Of a stretch of DNA of 64,000 nucleotides, positions 18,081 to 26,513 are shown one piece after another; the stretch's first letter is position 1, and every line of letters starts with the position of its first letter. The notes beneath the pieces were generated by a model, which was not told the DNA's origin, ran no database searches, and saw only the letters and a program-made list of their open reading frames with translations. The DNA lies in NCBI GenBank assembly GCA_963775185.1, contig CAVZIE010000037.1:372001-436000 (forward strand). Reading direction: 5' to 3'. This stretch comes from JAPSGB01 sp963775185. GTDB lineage: Bacteria > Myxococcota_A > Polyangia > Polyangiales > Polyangiaceae. The position numbers and the translations under genes are program-made.

Positions 18081-19374
18081 CGCGACGCGCCAGGATCCGC
18101 ACGTGCCGTAGCGCGTCCACGTCATCCGGGTCGAGCTTGTGCGCGACGCGGAAGCTCTTGTATGCGCCCTTGTCGTCGCCATCCATCAAGAGCAGCTGCG
18201 CGTGCACGTAGTGCGCGAACGCCATGTTGCGATCCTCGCGCACCGCTTGCAGCGCGAGCCGCGCGAGCTCGTCGCGATGCTGCTCGACAGCGCCGGCTTC
18301 CTGGTCCAGCCGGAAGCGCGCCCACGCCGCGTACAGCTGGTATTCCACGGCCTCCGGGTGGAGCGCCGCGGCCTTGTCCAGATCCTCGACGGCCTTGCCG
18401 AGCAGCCCGCTTCGCAGGTTGCGCTTGCCCGCCTGGAAGCCTTGCTCGGCACGCAGCCGCGCGCGCTTCACGTCGGCAGACGGCGGCACCGACGGACGGG
18501 CGCGATGCGCGGGCTCCGGCTCTTCTTCGGGCGGCGGCTCCTTGATCGTCAGCTTGACCACCGGCGGCGGCGGTGCGGGCCGCGGAGGCGGGGCGCGCGG
18601 CGCGGGGGCGGCCGCCGGGACGCGAACCCGCGCGCGGGACGCCGCGGTCTCCCGCGCCTCGGCCGCCGAGGAGTGGAGCGTCGCGCCCTGCGTCACGATC
18701 AGCGCCGCGATCGTGCGCACGGCGTCGAGCCCGGACGCCGTCAGCTCCGCCACCGAGCGGGAGCCATCCGCGGCTTCAACGACGACGCGCTCCTCGGGCG
18801 TCATGGCGAAGCGCGCCGCCATTACCTCCGCCGCGTCGGCGAGCGCCGGATAGAACGCGCTCGCGGGTTTCCACAGCGGCTCCAGCCGCGGGAGCTCGTA
18901 GTAGCGACGGAACCCCTCGAGCACCAGCGGCTCGATCTGGCACGGGTAGCGCGCGACCTCGTCGAGCGCCTCGGCGTTCGGCGAGAAACCGCACTCGGCG
19001 CGCTCCCACTGCATGCAGTGCAGGAACTTCTGCCGCACCTGCTCGGCGAGCGCGTCGTTGACCTGCTCCAGGGTCAAGTACCCGAGCGCGACCGCCACCT
19101 CGCCGAAGCGTAGCTGCTCGCTGCCGAAGACGCTGTCGGTCATGCGGTCGATGATTTTCGCGTACTGTTGCTGATCGAGCACGCCCTGGCGCAGCATCAC
19201 GCGCCCGAGCGTCTCGCCCAGCGTGCCCTCCTCGGCGAACACCGGCGTGCCCTTGAGCACATACGCGAAGGTCGTCAGGTTCTCGGCGCGGACCGTGATG
19301 ACGCCCGTGCTCGCATATCGATTCGCGGCCAGTAGCTGGCCGAGGAAGCTCGAGTCTTCTTGGGACTTGCTCAT
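18070..19374 (-). CDS. DUF4388 (PATAN-like) and TPR protein
   Basis: A 434-aa cytosolic protein. The N-terminal ~100 residues match the DUF4388/PATAN type (FLGQLLAANRYASTGVITVRAENLTTFAYVLKGTPVFAEEG), a domain found in two-component and gliding-associated proteins of Myxococcota and cyanobacteria. A helical middle region (about 100-230) continues the family pattern. A Pro-rich linker (PAPPPPVVKLTIKEPPPEEE) leads to a TPR-like C-terminus (about 310-434). It is probably a scaffold in a signalling pathway. It is upstream of, and overlaps, the PhnD-like sensor. The start is ATG at 19374; the divergent mutS2 lies 249 bp away. Confidence 0.82.
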   Translation of the reverse strand: MSKSQEDSSFLGQLLAANRYASTGVITVRAENLTTFAYVLKGTPVFAEEGTLGETLGRVMLRQGVLDQQQYAKIIDRMTDSVFGSEQLRFGEVAVALGYLTLEQVNDALAEQVRQKFLHCMQWERAECGFSPNAEALDEVARYPCQIEPLVLEGFRRYYELPRLEPLWKPASAFYPALADAAEVMAARFAMTPEERVVVEAADGSRSVAELTASGLDAVRTIAALIVTQGATLHSSAAEARETAASRARVRVPAAAPAPRAPPPRPAPPPPVVKLTIKEPPPEEEPEPAHRARPSVPPSADVKRARLRAEQGFQAGKRNLRSGLLGKAVEDLDKAAALHPEAVEYQLYAAWARFRLDQEAGAVEQHRDELARLALQAVREDRNMAFAHYVHAQLLLMDGDDKGAYKSFRVAHKLDPDDVDALRHVRILARRGEG

Positions 19375-19623
19375 GCCGGCGATCGGAAAGAGCGTAACAC
19401 GCCGGGCCGGCGGGGCAGCTGCGGTCGATCATCGCCCGCGCTCCCCCAGATCCCGCAGACGGCGACGAGCGGCTTGAGGCCCGCGGCGCCGCGCTTCCGG
19501 CCGCAGGCTGCCGGGGCGGCGCGGTATCCCGCGGTCCGGCCCGAGCGTGCGCGAGCGCGGCGTCCACACGCGGCTGCGTCGGCGCGCCGCGCCGGCGTCC
19601 CGAACCGTGCTACGGCAGGGCGC

Positions 19624-22032
19624 GTGGAAGCGTCACGTCGCGACAAGACGGCCGGCGATCTGGAGTGGTCGCTGCTGCTCGAGCGCATCGCCGCGCACGC
19701 CGCCGGCGCCCCGGCGGCGGCGCGCGTGCGCGCGCTCGAGCCCGCGACGTCGATGGCCGGCGCGCACGCGCGCACCGCGCGGGTCGCGGAGCTGCTCGAG
19801 CTCAGGGCGCGCGGGCGCCCGTTGCCCGTGCGCGTCGTGGTCGATCCCGACGATCTGATCGGGCGGCTGCGCCGCGGCTCGCTCGCGAGCGGCAAGGAGC
19901 TGCGGGAGATCGCGACGATGCTGGCGCTGGCCGCCGAGCTCCGCGGCTTCGCTCGCTCGGAGCGCGATCGCCACGCAGCGTTGGCGACGGCGATCGACAG
20001 CGCACCGGCGCTCGACGAGCTGCGCGCGCGCCTCGAACACGCCGTCGAGGCCGACGGCCGCGTCGCCGATCGGGCCGCGCCGGCGCTGGCCGAGGCGCGG
20101 CGGCGCGTGGCCGACGCGCGCCGCGAGCTCAAGCACCGGCTGGGCCAGCTGATCGCGCGCTACGCCGAGGTGCTGCAGGGCGCGTATCACGCGGAGCGCG
20201 ACGGACGCTACGTGCTGCCCGTGCGATCGGACGCGCACCTGCGCGTGCCGGGCATCGTGCTCGGGTCGAGCGCGTCGGGGGGAACGCTCTACGTCGAGCC
20301 GCAGGAGATCAACGCGATCGGCAACCGGCTCAGCATCGCCGAGGCCGAGGTCGAGCGCGAGGAAGCGCGCGTGCTCGGCGCGCTGGGCGACCTGGTCCGC
20401 GCGAGCGCCGCGGACGTCGCGGTCGCGGCCGACGCTTGCATCACGGCCGACCTGCTGACGGCGATCGCGAGCTGGGCCGAGAGCGCGTCGGCGATTCCGC
20501 TCCAGGTCGAGGCGGACCACGGCATCGACTTGCGCGGCATGCGCCATCCCCTGCTCGTCGGCGCCGGCCAGGAAGTCGTGCCCAACGATCTGCTGCTCGC
20601 CGGCGGGCAGGCGCTGGTGCTGTCCGGACCGAACGCCGGCGGCAAGACCGTCGCGCTCAAGTGTCTCGGGATGGCCGCGTGGATGGCGCGCGCGGGCTTG
20701 CCGGTTCCAGCAGAGCCCGGCTCTCGCATCGGCTGGTTCGAGCCGGTGCTCACGGACATCGGCGACGAGCAGTCGCTGGTGCGCTCGCTGTCCACGTTCA
20801 GCGCGCACGTCGAGAACCTGGCCGCGATCGTCGCGGCGTCCGGCGGTCACGCGCTCGCGCTGCTCGACGAGGTGGCGGCGGGTACGGATCCCGAAGAGGG
20901 ATCGGCGCTCGCCGCCGCCGTGCTCGAAGCGCTGGTGGAGCGCGGCGCCGCCGTCGCGGTGACGACCCACTACGAGCGCTTGAAGGAGCTCTCCGCCGGC
21001 AGCGCGCGCTTCGTGAACGCGTCGGTCGGGTTCGACATGACGGCGATGCTGCCAACCTTCCGCCTCGCCATCGGCGTTCCCGGCGCATCGAGCGCGCTCG
21101 CCGTCGCGGCGCGCTTCGGTATCCCGCCGGCGCTGATCGAGCGCGCCCGGGCGCTGCTGCCGGTCCAGGCGGTCCAGCGCGAGGAGCTGGTGCGCCGTCT
21201 GGAGACGGAGCGCCGGGCGCTCGAGCAGGCGCGCCGCGACGCGCAGGCCGCCACCGAGCGCCAGCGCGAGCTCGCAAGCGAGCTGGAGGAAGAGCGCGAG
21301 CGCGCCCGGACCGAGGAGCGCGTGCGCCTCGCTCGCGAGGCGCACGCGCTCGCGTCGGAGGTCCGCGAGGCGCGCGCCGCGTTGCGGGAAGCGACGGCGC
21401 GCGCACGGCGCGCCGGCGATTCCACGAAAGAGCTGAAGCTGATCGAGCGCGACGTCGACGCGGCGGCGCGCCACATCGCCGTCGGCAGCGCGCTGGCCAG
21501 CGTCACGATCGGTTCCGCGCCGGACCGGCAATCCCTCGAGGCGAGCGACCTGGTGGTCGGGGCGCGGGTGTACGTGCCGCGGCTGGCAACGAGCGCGGAA
21601 ATCCTGGCGCTGCCGGTGCGCGGTCAGGTGCGGGTGCAGGCCGGCGCGATGAAGCTCGCCGTAGCGGTCGACGAGCTCGAGCGGGACACTGCGGCGCCCA
21701 AGCGCGCGGCTCCGCCGCCGCGGCGCGCGAAGCAAGCGGAGAAGCGCGCGATCGCGCTGCTCGGGCGCCACGTGCCGGCACGCACCCAGGACAACACGCT
21801 CGATCTCCGCGGGCAACGCGTGGACGACGCCATGGAGGAGGTCGACCGCTTCATCGATCGCCTGCTGCGGCAGGGCGAACCGGCAGGATTCGTACTGCAC
21901 GGACACGGCACCGGCGCGCTCAAGAGCGCCGTGCGCGAGCACCTGGGCGCGTCGACAGAGCTCGAGCACTGGGAGCCCGCGGGACGCGACGACGGCGGCG
22001 ACGCTTTCTCGATATTCTGGCTTCGCGACTGA
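19624..22032 (+). CDS. mutS2: Endonuclease/ATPase MutS2
   Basis: An 802-aa MutS2. Start GTG 19624 gives a family-length protein beginning VEASRRDKTAGDLEWSLLLERI; the open frame upstream is not supported. Clamp and lever regions (about 30-290) precede the MutS ATPase with Walker A GPNAGGKT (about 335), TDIGDEQSLVRSLSTFSAH, Walker B ALLDEVAAGTDP and TTHYERLKEL. A long coiled coil (about 510-610) leads to the C-terminal Smr nuclease (about 720-802) with LDLRG and LHGHGTGALKSAVREHL. MutS2 proteins restrain recombination or rescue collided ribosomes; they do not act in mismatch repair. One copy of the dispersed 18-bp element lies inside the frame. Confidence 0.94.
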   Translation: MEASRRDKTAGDLEWSLLLERIAAHAAGAPAAARVRALEPATSMAGAHARTARVAELLELRARGRPLPVRVVVDPDDLIGRLRRGSLASGKELREIATMLALAAELRGFARSERDRHAALATAIDSAPALDELRARLEHAVEADGRVADRAAPALAEARRRVADARRELKHRLGQLIARYAEVLQGAYHAERDGRYVLPVRSDAHLRVPGIVLGSSASGGTLYVEPQEINAIGNRLSIAEAEVEREEARVLGALGDLVRASAADVAVAADACITADLLTAIASWAESASAIPLQVEADHGIDLRGMRHPLLVGAGQEVVPNDLLLAGGQALVLSGPNAGGKTVALKCLGMAAWMARAGLPVPAEPGSRIGWFEPVLTDIGDEQSLVRSLSTFSAHVENLAAIVAASGGHALALLDEVAAGTDPEEGSALAAAVLEALVERGAAVAVTTHYERLKELSAGSARFVNASVGFDMTAMLPTFRLAIGVPGASSALAVAARFGIPPALIERARALLPVQAVQREELVRRLETERRALEQARRDAQAATERQRELASELEEERERARTEERVRLAREAHALASEVREARAALREATARARRAGDSTKELKLIERDVDAAARHIAVGSALASVTIGSAPDRQSLEASDLVVGARVYVPRLATSAEILALPVRGQVRVQAGAMKLAVAVDELERDTAAPKRAAPPPRRAKQAEKRAIALLGRHVPARTQDNTLDLRGQRVDDAMEEVDRFIDRLLRQGEPAGFVLHGHGTGALKSAVREHLGASTELEHWEPAGRDDGGDAFSIFWLRD
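21513..21530 (+). repeat. Dispersed 18-bp element, copy 3 (inside mutS2)
   Basis: TTCCGCGCCGGACCGGCA, the full consensus, located in the coding sequence of mutS2 between the coiled coil and the Smr domain, encoding part of SAPDRQSLE. It does not disturb the frame. Confidence 0.6.
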
Positions 22033-22072
22033 CCTGCTGGCTCCGCGCCCCGCGCGACGATATGCTTCGAGC

Positions 22073-23051
22073 ATGATGCTCAAGTGGGGCGCCTTGGGGT
22101 TGGCTGTGTTGGCGACCGCGTGCGGCGGCGGCTTCTCGTCCACGTCGACGGACGGCGGCAGCGGCGCCGGCGGCACCGACGGCGGCTCCACCGGCGGGAC
22201 GGCGGGCACCGGTGCGACCGGCGGCAGCGGCGCGACCGGCGGCACCGGTGCGACCGGCGGAACGGGCGGTAGTAGCGGGAGCAGCGGCGTGGGCGGCAGC
22301 AGCGGCGTGGGCGGCAGCAGCGGCGTGGGCGGCAGCAGCGGCGTGGGCGGCAGCAGCGGCGTCCGGCGGCAGCAGCGGTTCCGGCGGCAGCAGCGGTTCC
22401 GGCGGCAGCAGCGGTTCCGGCGGCAGCGGCGGCACCGGCGGCAGTAGCGGCGGCGGCGCGACCGGCGGAAGCAGCGGCATGGGCGGCAGCGGCGGCACGG
22501 GCGGCGGGATCAACTCGGGCGATTGCGACGACGTCCACCCGTGTCCAGTGAACAGCCAGTGCGTGGAGCTCGTACCGGGTGGCTTCCGCGTGTGCGCGAC
22601 GAGTACGAAAGAAGCGACCAGCTGCCCCAACCCGGCTATCGACGAGTGCTGCAAGAGCGCGGACTGCTCCAGCGGCGCGCTCTGCTACGCCGGCCCGGTC
22701 GTCCCCCACTGCGGAGGCGCCATTCCGAGCAACCAGAACGTGTGCGCCAAGGACTTCTGCTCGAGCGACGCCGACTGCGGCAACGGGGAGGTCTGCCTCC
22801 CGGCGGGCGTGCTCGGCAACGAGGTTCGCGCGTGCCTGAGCGCCAAATGCCGGACCGACGCGGACTGCACAGTCGAGACGGGCGGCCAGTGCGCGCCGGT
22901 GATGAATCCGTGCTGCAACGCGGCTTCGGGGCTGTTCTGCGTTTACCCCGGCGGCTGCCGCAAGACGAGCGACTGCGCCGTGGGCAAGTATTGCTCGACG
23001 GCCAGCGGGGAGCCCACGTGCGTCCAGGGCGCCGCGGTCTGTCCGGGCTGA
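22073..23051 (+). pseudogene. Cys-rich Gly/Ser lipoprotein, frameshifted in an 18-bp repeat
   Basis: Two frames together encode one protein of about 325 residues. The first (from ATG 22073) gives a lipoprotein signal ending LATAC and a Gly/Ser/Thr spacer. The second (to 23051) gives repeats of GGSSGS and then an EGF-like Cys-rich domain with some 25 cysteines. They meet at about 22361, where one 18-bp unit has 19 bases (GTCC instead of GTG or TCC). A one-base change restores a single lipoprotein typical of Polyangia. It may be a sequencing error in the repeat, a true pseudogene, or a slippage-prone switch. Downstream frame content is intact, so decay, if any, is recent. Confidence 0.7.
22264..22440 (+). 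repeat. 18-bp coding tandem repeat array
   Basis: About nine near-identical 18-bp units: GGCGGCAGCAGCGGCGTG (GGSSGV) in the first half and GGCGGCAGCAGCGGTTCC (GGSSGS) in the second. The junction unit at 22344-22362 is 19 bp long and shifts the frame. Unit number is expected to vary by slippage or recombination. Confidence 0.85.
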
Positions 23052-25127
23052 TCAGTGCGTCGTGACGGCGACGTCGTCGATGAACCAGCCGCGCGCGGTC
23101 GTGCCGGCGTCGGCGCCGAATAGCCAGCGCGCCCGGAACGTCGCGACGCGGTATTGGCTCGGCAGATCGAAGCTGACCTGCACCCACACGCCGCCCGGGA
23201 TCGTCCCGGACCAGCCGGCGTGCCCGCCGATGTCGGGCGTCGGCGTGCAGCCGCCGTAGGACCCGTTGATCGTGCCCTCGTAGCCCGGCGTCGGCGTCAC
23301 GTCGTTCCACGTCGCGCCGCCGTCCGACGAAATCTGGAGCGTGCCGCCGTCCCACCAGGTGCCGCTCGATTTGGCTTCGAACTTGTAATAGTGCCAGAAC
23401 GACAGCGTCGGCGTCAGCGACGAGCCGGCGCACGCGCTCACGTCGATCACCGGCGAGATCAGCTCGGCCATCTGGCAGTTCGAGTAGCCACCGCTCGACA
23501 GATTCGTCGCCCAGCACTTGCTCCCGCTGTGGCAGGTCACACCCGACGGATTGCCGAGCGCCCACGGATCGTCGCCGGAAATCCCGCTGGTGGGGTCGTG
23601 GGTGAAGCCGGCCGCGCCGCTCTCGAAGTCGGTCGAGAACGACAGCGTGGTGCACGCGTCGGAACAGGTATTGCCGATGCAGGTCTTGCCGCCGCTGCAG
23701 TCGCCGTCCGACAGGCACCCGACGCACGCCGACGTCGTGCCCTGATCCAGACACCGGGGCGTGGCGCCACCGCACGCGCTGCACGCCGCGCCGCACGCCG
23801 CGTCGCTCTTGCACACCGCGCAGGCGCCGCCGCTGCACGCCTGGTTCGCGCCGCAGGACGTCGCGTTGCAGACGCACGCCGAGCCACCGCAATCCGGCGT
23901 GGCGCCGGAGCAGGCGGCGCACGTCGCGCCGCACTTCTGGGCCGTGTTGCAGCTCGCGCACGTCCCCGCGTTGCACCACTTGCCGCTGCCGCACTGGCTG
24001 TCGACCGTGCACTGGACGCAGCTGGTTCCGCCGCTGCAGACGCCGCCGGAAGTCGTGCAATTCGCGCAACTGCCGCCGCAGTGTTGGTCATCGTTGCAGG
24101 TCGCGCAGCTTCCGCCGTTGCACCACTTGCCCGACCCGCAGTCGGCCGCTGTCGCACAGTCCTTGCACACGCCGTTGACGCAGCCGCCCGGGCAGCTGCG
24201 CGAGCTCTGCGGATAGCTGCACGCGCCGCCGCTGCACGTGCCGGGACCCGAGTAGCTCTTCAGCGTGCTGGCGTCCGAGCAGTAGCTCGCCGGCGGCGTG
24301 GCGCACGTCACGCCGGCACACGGGTCGCCCTTGCACGCGCCGCCGCTGCACCCGTACGTGCAGTACTGCGCGTGGCTCGTGTACGCGCACGCGCCGCCGC
24401 TTCCGCAGGTGCCGGGCGTGTCGTACACGGTCAAGTCGCTGGCACTCGAGCAGTACGACGCCGGCGGCGTGGCGCACGTCACACCGGTGCACGGGTCGCC
24501 GTTGCACACGTCGCCGGTGCAGCCGAAGCCGCAGTACGCCTCGTGCGAGCTGTAGCTGCACGTGCCGCCATTGCACGTCCCGGGCGCGTCGTACACGCGC
24601 AGGTGCGTCGAGTCGCTGCAAGTGCTCGCCGGCGGCGCGTTGCACGTCACGCCGACGCACGGGTCGCCGTCGCACGCGCCGCCCGAGCAGCCGTTGGCGC
24701 ACGTCGTCGGCGTGGAGACGTAGTTGCAGGCGCCGCCCGAGCAGGTCCCCGTGGGCGAGTACACGCCGAGCGTGGTGGCGTCCTGACAGGTGTTGGCCGG
24801 CGGCGTGTTGCAGGTGACGTTCGCGCACGGATCCTGCGCGTCGCTCCCCGCATCGCCGGCTTCCGGCGCGGCGTCGGGCGCGCCGTCGACGGACGCGTCG
24901 GTCGCGCCGCCACCCGCGCTGCCGCCAGTGCCGGCTGTCCCTGCGACGCCCGCGCTGCCGCCGGCGGCGCTCCCCGCGCCGCCGGCGCTCCCGCCCGCGC
25001 TACCACCGCTGCCGCCGCTGCCGCTGGTGCCCGCACCGCCGCCGGTCGACGAGCCGCGCAGCGACGCCGGCTGGGCGCAGCCCCAGCTCAGGAAGACCAC
25101 AAGCAAACCGGCGAACGAAGCGCGCAT
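23052..25127 (-). CDS. Large Cys-rich lipoprotein with four tandem domains and a beta-sandwich end
   Basis: A 691-aa lipoprotein. ATG 25127; lipobox LSWGC, then a Gly/Ser/Ala spacer (about 25-98). Residues 99-322 are four copies of a ~56-residue, eight-Cys unit beginning DPCxGVTCxxPPAxxC. Residues 323-500 are further short Cys modules (CGSGKWCN repeated). The last ~200 residues (DFESGAAGFTHD onward, ending GWFIDDVAV) match the MAM-like/immune-inhibitor-A beta-sandwich often found on secreted proteins. Probably a surface adhesin or stalked binding protein; no catalytic motif. The strand opposite is open for 1616 codons, an artefact of GC bias. The stop is one base from the convergent frameshifted lipoprotein. 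Confidence 0.85.
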   Translation of the reverse strand: MRASFAGLLVVFLSWGCAQPASLRGSSTGGGAGTSGSGGSGGSAGGSAGGAGSAAGGSAGVAGTAGTGGSAGGGATDASVDGAPDAAPEAGDAGSDAQDPCANVTCNTPPANTCQDATTLGVYSPTGTCSGGACNYVSTPTTCANGCSGGACDGDPCVGVTCNAPPASTCSDSTHLRVYDAPGTCNGGTCSYSSHEAYCGFGCTGDVCNGDPCTGVTCATPPASYCSSASDLTVYDTPGTCGSGGACAYTSHAQYCTYGCSGGACKGDPCAGVTCATPPASYCSDASTLKSYSGPGTCSGGACSYPQSSRSCPGGCVNGVCKDCATAADCGSGKWCNGGSCATCNDDQHCGGSCANCTTSGGVCSGGTSCVQCTVDSQCGSGKWCNAGTCASCNTAQKCGATCAACSGATPDCGGSACVCNATSCGANQACSGGACAVCKSDAACGAACSACGGATPRCLDQGTTSACVGCLSDGDCSGGKTCIGNTCSDACTTLSFSTDFESGAAGFTHDPTSGISGDDPWALGNPSGVTCHSGSKCWATNLSSGGYSNCQMAELISPVIDVSACAGSSLTPTLSFWHYYKFEAKSSGTWWDGGTLQISSDGGATWNDVTPTPGYEGTINGSYGGCTPTPDIGGHAGWSGTIPGGVWVQVSFDLPSQYRVATFRARWLFGADAGTTARGWFIDDVAVTTH
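24162..24833 (-). repeat. Four tandem ~168-bp coding repeats
   Basis: DNA encoding residues 99-154, 155-210, 211-267 and 268-322 of the Cys-rich lipoprotein. Units are 55-57 codons long, keep all cysteines and differ at other positions, so the duplication is old and under selection for the disulfide pattern. Confidence 0.8.
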
Positions 25128-25213
25128 CGATGGAGCCAAGGCCCAACCATTGTAGACCGGAAAGCCGGCCGGCCGATGGCGATCCGCCGGATAAAAGAAC
25201 GCCTTGCGCAATC

Positions 25214-25229
25214 TGTAACATTTGTTACA
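25214..25229 (+). promoter_or_regulatory. Perfect palindromic operator, probably TetR-type
   Basis: TGTAACA-TT-TGTTACA, a perfect 7+2+7 inverted repeat and one of the few AT-rich stretches in the window. It lies about 44 bp before the ATG of a three-gene operon whose last gene encodes a TetR-family regulator. Size and symmetry fit a TetR dimer. The divergent lipoprotein gene starts 86 bp the other way and could also be affected. Autoregulation is an inference. Confidence 0.7.
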
Positions 25230-25272
25230 ACCTGGCGGCGCCGCTCGGGGCGCGGACTCTGGAGGTTTCGTC

Positions 25273-26490
25273 ATGGCGAAGGTGGTCGTGCTCGGTGGCT
25301 CGGGGGGGATCGGAAGCGTGGCGACGCGGTCGCTCGCCGCGCTCGAGGACTTCGACGAGATCGTCGTCGCGGACCTGCGCGCCGATGCGGCGGCAAAGGT
25401 CGCCCGGAGCGTGGAACGCAGCGGCGTGACCCCGCTGGCGGTGGACGCGACGAGCGACGCGTCGCTCGATCAAGCGATGCGCGGCGCCGACGTCGTGCTC
25501 AATTGCATCGGGCCGTTCTACCGCTTCGGCGTGCCGATCCTGTCGGCGGCGATCCGCGCCGGCGTGGACTACGTCGACGTGTGCGACGATCTCGAGCCCA
25601 CGCTGGCGATGCTCGAGCTCGACGACCAGGCGAAGCGCGCGGGTGTGTCGGCGCTGGTCGGCATGGGCAACTCGCCGGGGCTCGCCAACGTGTTCGTGCG
25701 GATGTGCGCCGACAGCTTGCTCGACAAGGTCGAAGCCGTGGACATCATGCACATCCACGGCGGCGAGCCGGAGGAAGGGCCGGCGGTGACCAAGCACCGC
25801 ATCCACGCCATGACCAGCGACGTGCCGCTGTTCATCGACGGCAAGCTGATCAAGGTGCGCCAGCTGGAGGAGAGCGGCCGGGCGCACACGATCGAGACGG
25901 ATTTCCGCGGCCTCGGCCGCTACCCGGTGTACCCGTATCCGCATCCCGAGACGATCACCCTACCGCGCCACATCCCGGGCCTCAGGCGTGCCACGAACCT
26001 GGGCGTGATCTTCCCGCTCACGCTGTTCAAGCTCACGCAGGACATGGTGCGCGTCGGCGCCTGCACCGAGCAGCCGCTCGCGGTCGGCGAGCAGAGCGTG
26101 ATCCCGCTGGAGTTCTCCGTCGCGCACATCCTGTCCGAGCGCCCGCGGCTGCTCGCCGAGGCCGGCATCACTGGCCCCGCCGGCTGCTTGAAGGTGGTCG
26201 TGGCCGGCGAGCAGGGAGGCGAGCCGCGCTCGATCGTGTTCTCGCTGTCGAGCTCGTCCGCAGGCGCCGGCGAGGGCACGGGCATCCCAGCCGCCGTCGG
26301 TGCGACACTGATGCAACGCGGCCGAATCGAGCCGAAGGGCGTGTTCCCGCCGGAAGCGGGCGTCGCGCCGTTCGACATGCTGGGCCTGGCGCTCGATCTG
26401 GTCAAACGCCTCGGCATCGGCGGCGGTGCGGGCATCCATGTGGAGAGCATCGACCAGCACGGCAACAGCACCGAGATCCCCATCGGCTGA
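25273..26490 (+). CDS. Saccharopine dehydrogenase-like oxidoreductase
   Basis: A 405-aa NAD(P)-dependent oxidoreductase of the saccharopine dehydrogenase/trans-acting enoyl reductase superfamily. ATG 25273 follows GGAGG about ten bases upstream. An N-terminal Rossmann fold (VVVLGGSGGIGSVATRSLA, 5-23) is followed by VVLNCIGPFYRFGVPILSAA and the substrate domain with GMGNSPGLANVF. These proteins reduce amino-acid or lipid intermediates; the substrate here cannot be told. It is the first gene of an operon with a sugar kinase and a TetR regulator, behind a palindromic operator, so induction by a small metabolite is likely. Confidence 0.85.
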   Translation: MAKVVVLGGSGGIGSVATRSLAALEDFDEIVVADLRADAAAKVARSVERSGVTPLAVDATSDASLDQAMRGADVVLNCIGPFYRFGVPILSAAIRAGVDYVDVCDDLEPTLAMLELDDQAKRAGVSALVGMGNSPGLANVFVRMCADSLLDKVEAVDIMHIHGGEPEEGPAVTKHRIHAMTSDVPLFIDGKLIKVRQLEESGRAHTIETDFRGLGRYPVYPYPHPETITLPRHIPGLRRATNLGVIFPLTLFKLTQDMVRVGACTEQPLAVGEQSVIPLEFSVAHILSERPRLLAEAGITGPAGCLKVVVAGEQGGEPRSIVFSLSSSSAGAGEGTGIPAAVGATLMQRGRIEPKGVFPPEAGVAPFDMLGLALDLVKRLGIGGGAGIHVESIDQHGNSTEIPIG

Positions 26491-26513
26491 TCGAAACGGC
26501 GGGATCGCCCGGC

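Noticed and set aside
19665..22076. An 803-codon alternative frame over mutS2
   Set aside because: MutS2 motifs lie in the other frame; this one is Arg/Ala-rich and featureless.
23154..26513. A long plus-strand open frame (over 1100 codons) upstream of the FGGY kinase, antisense to the Cys-rich lipoprotein
   Set aside because: It is compositionally Arg/Ala-rich with no domain and mirrors a well-supported gene on the other strand; GC bias keeps the frame open.
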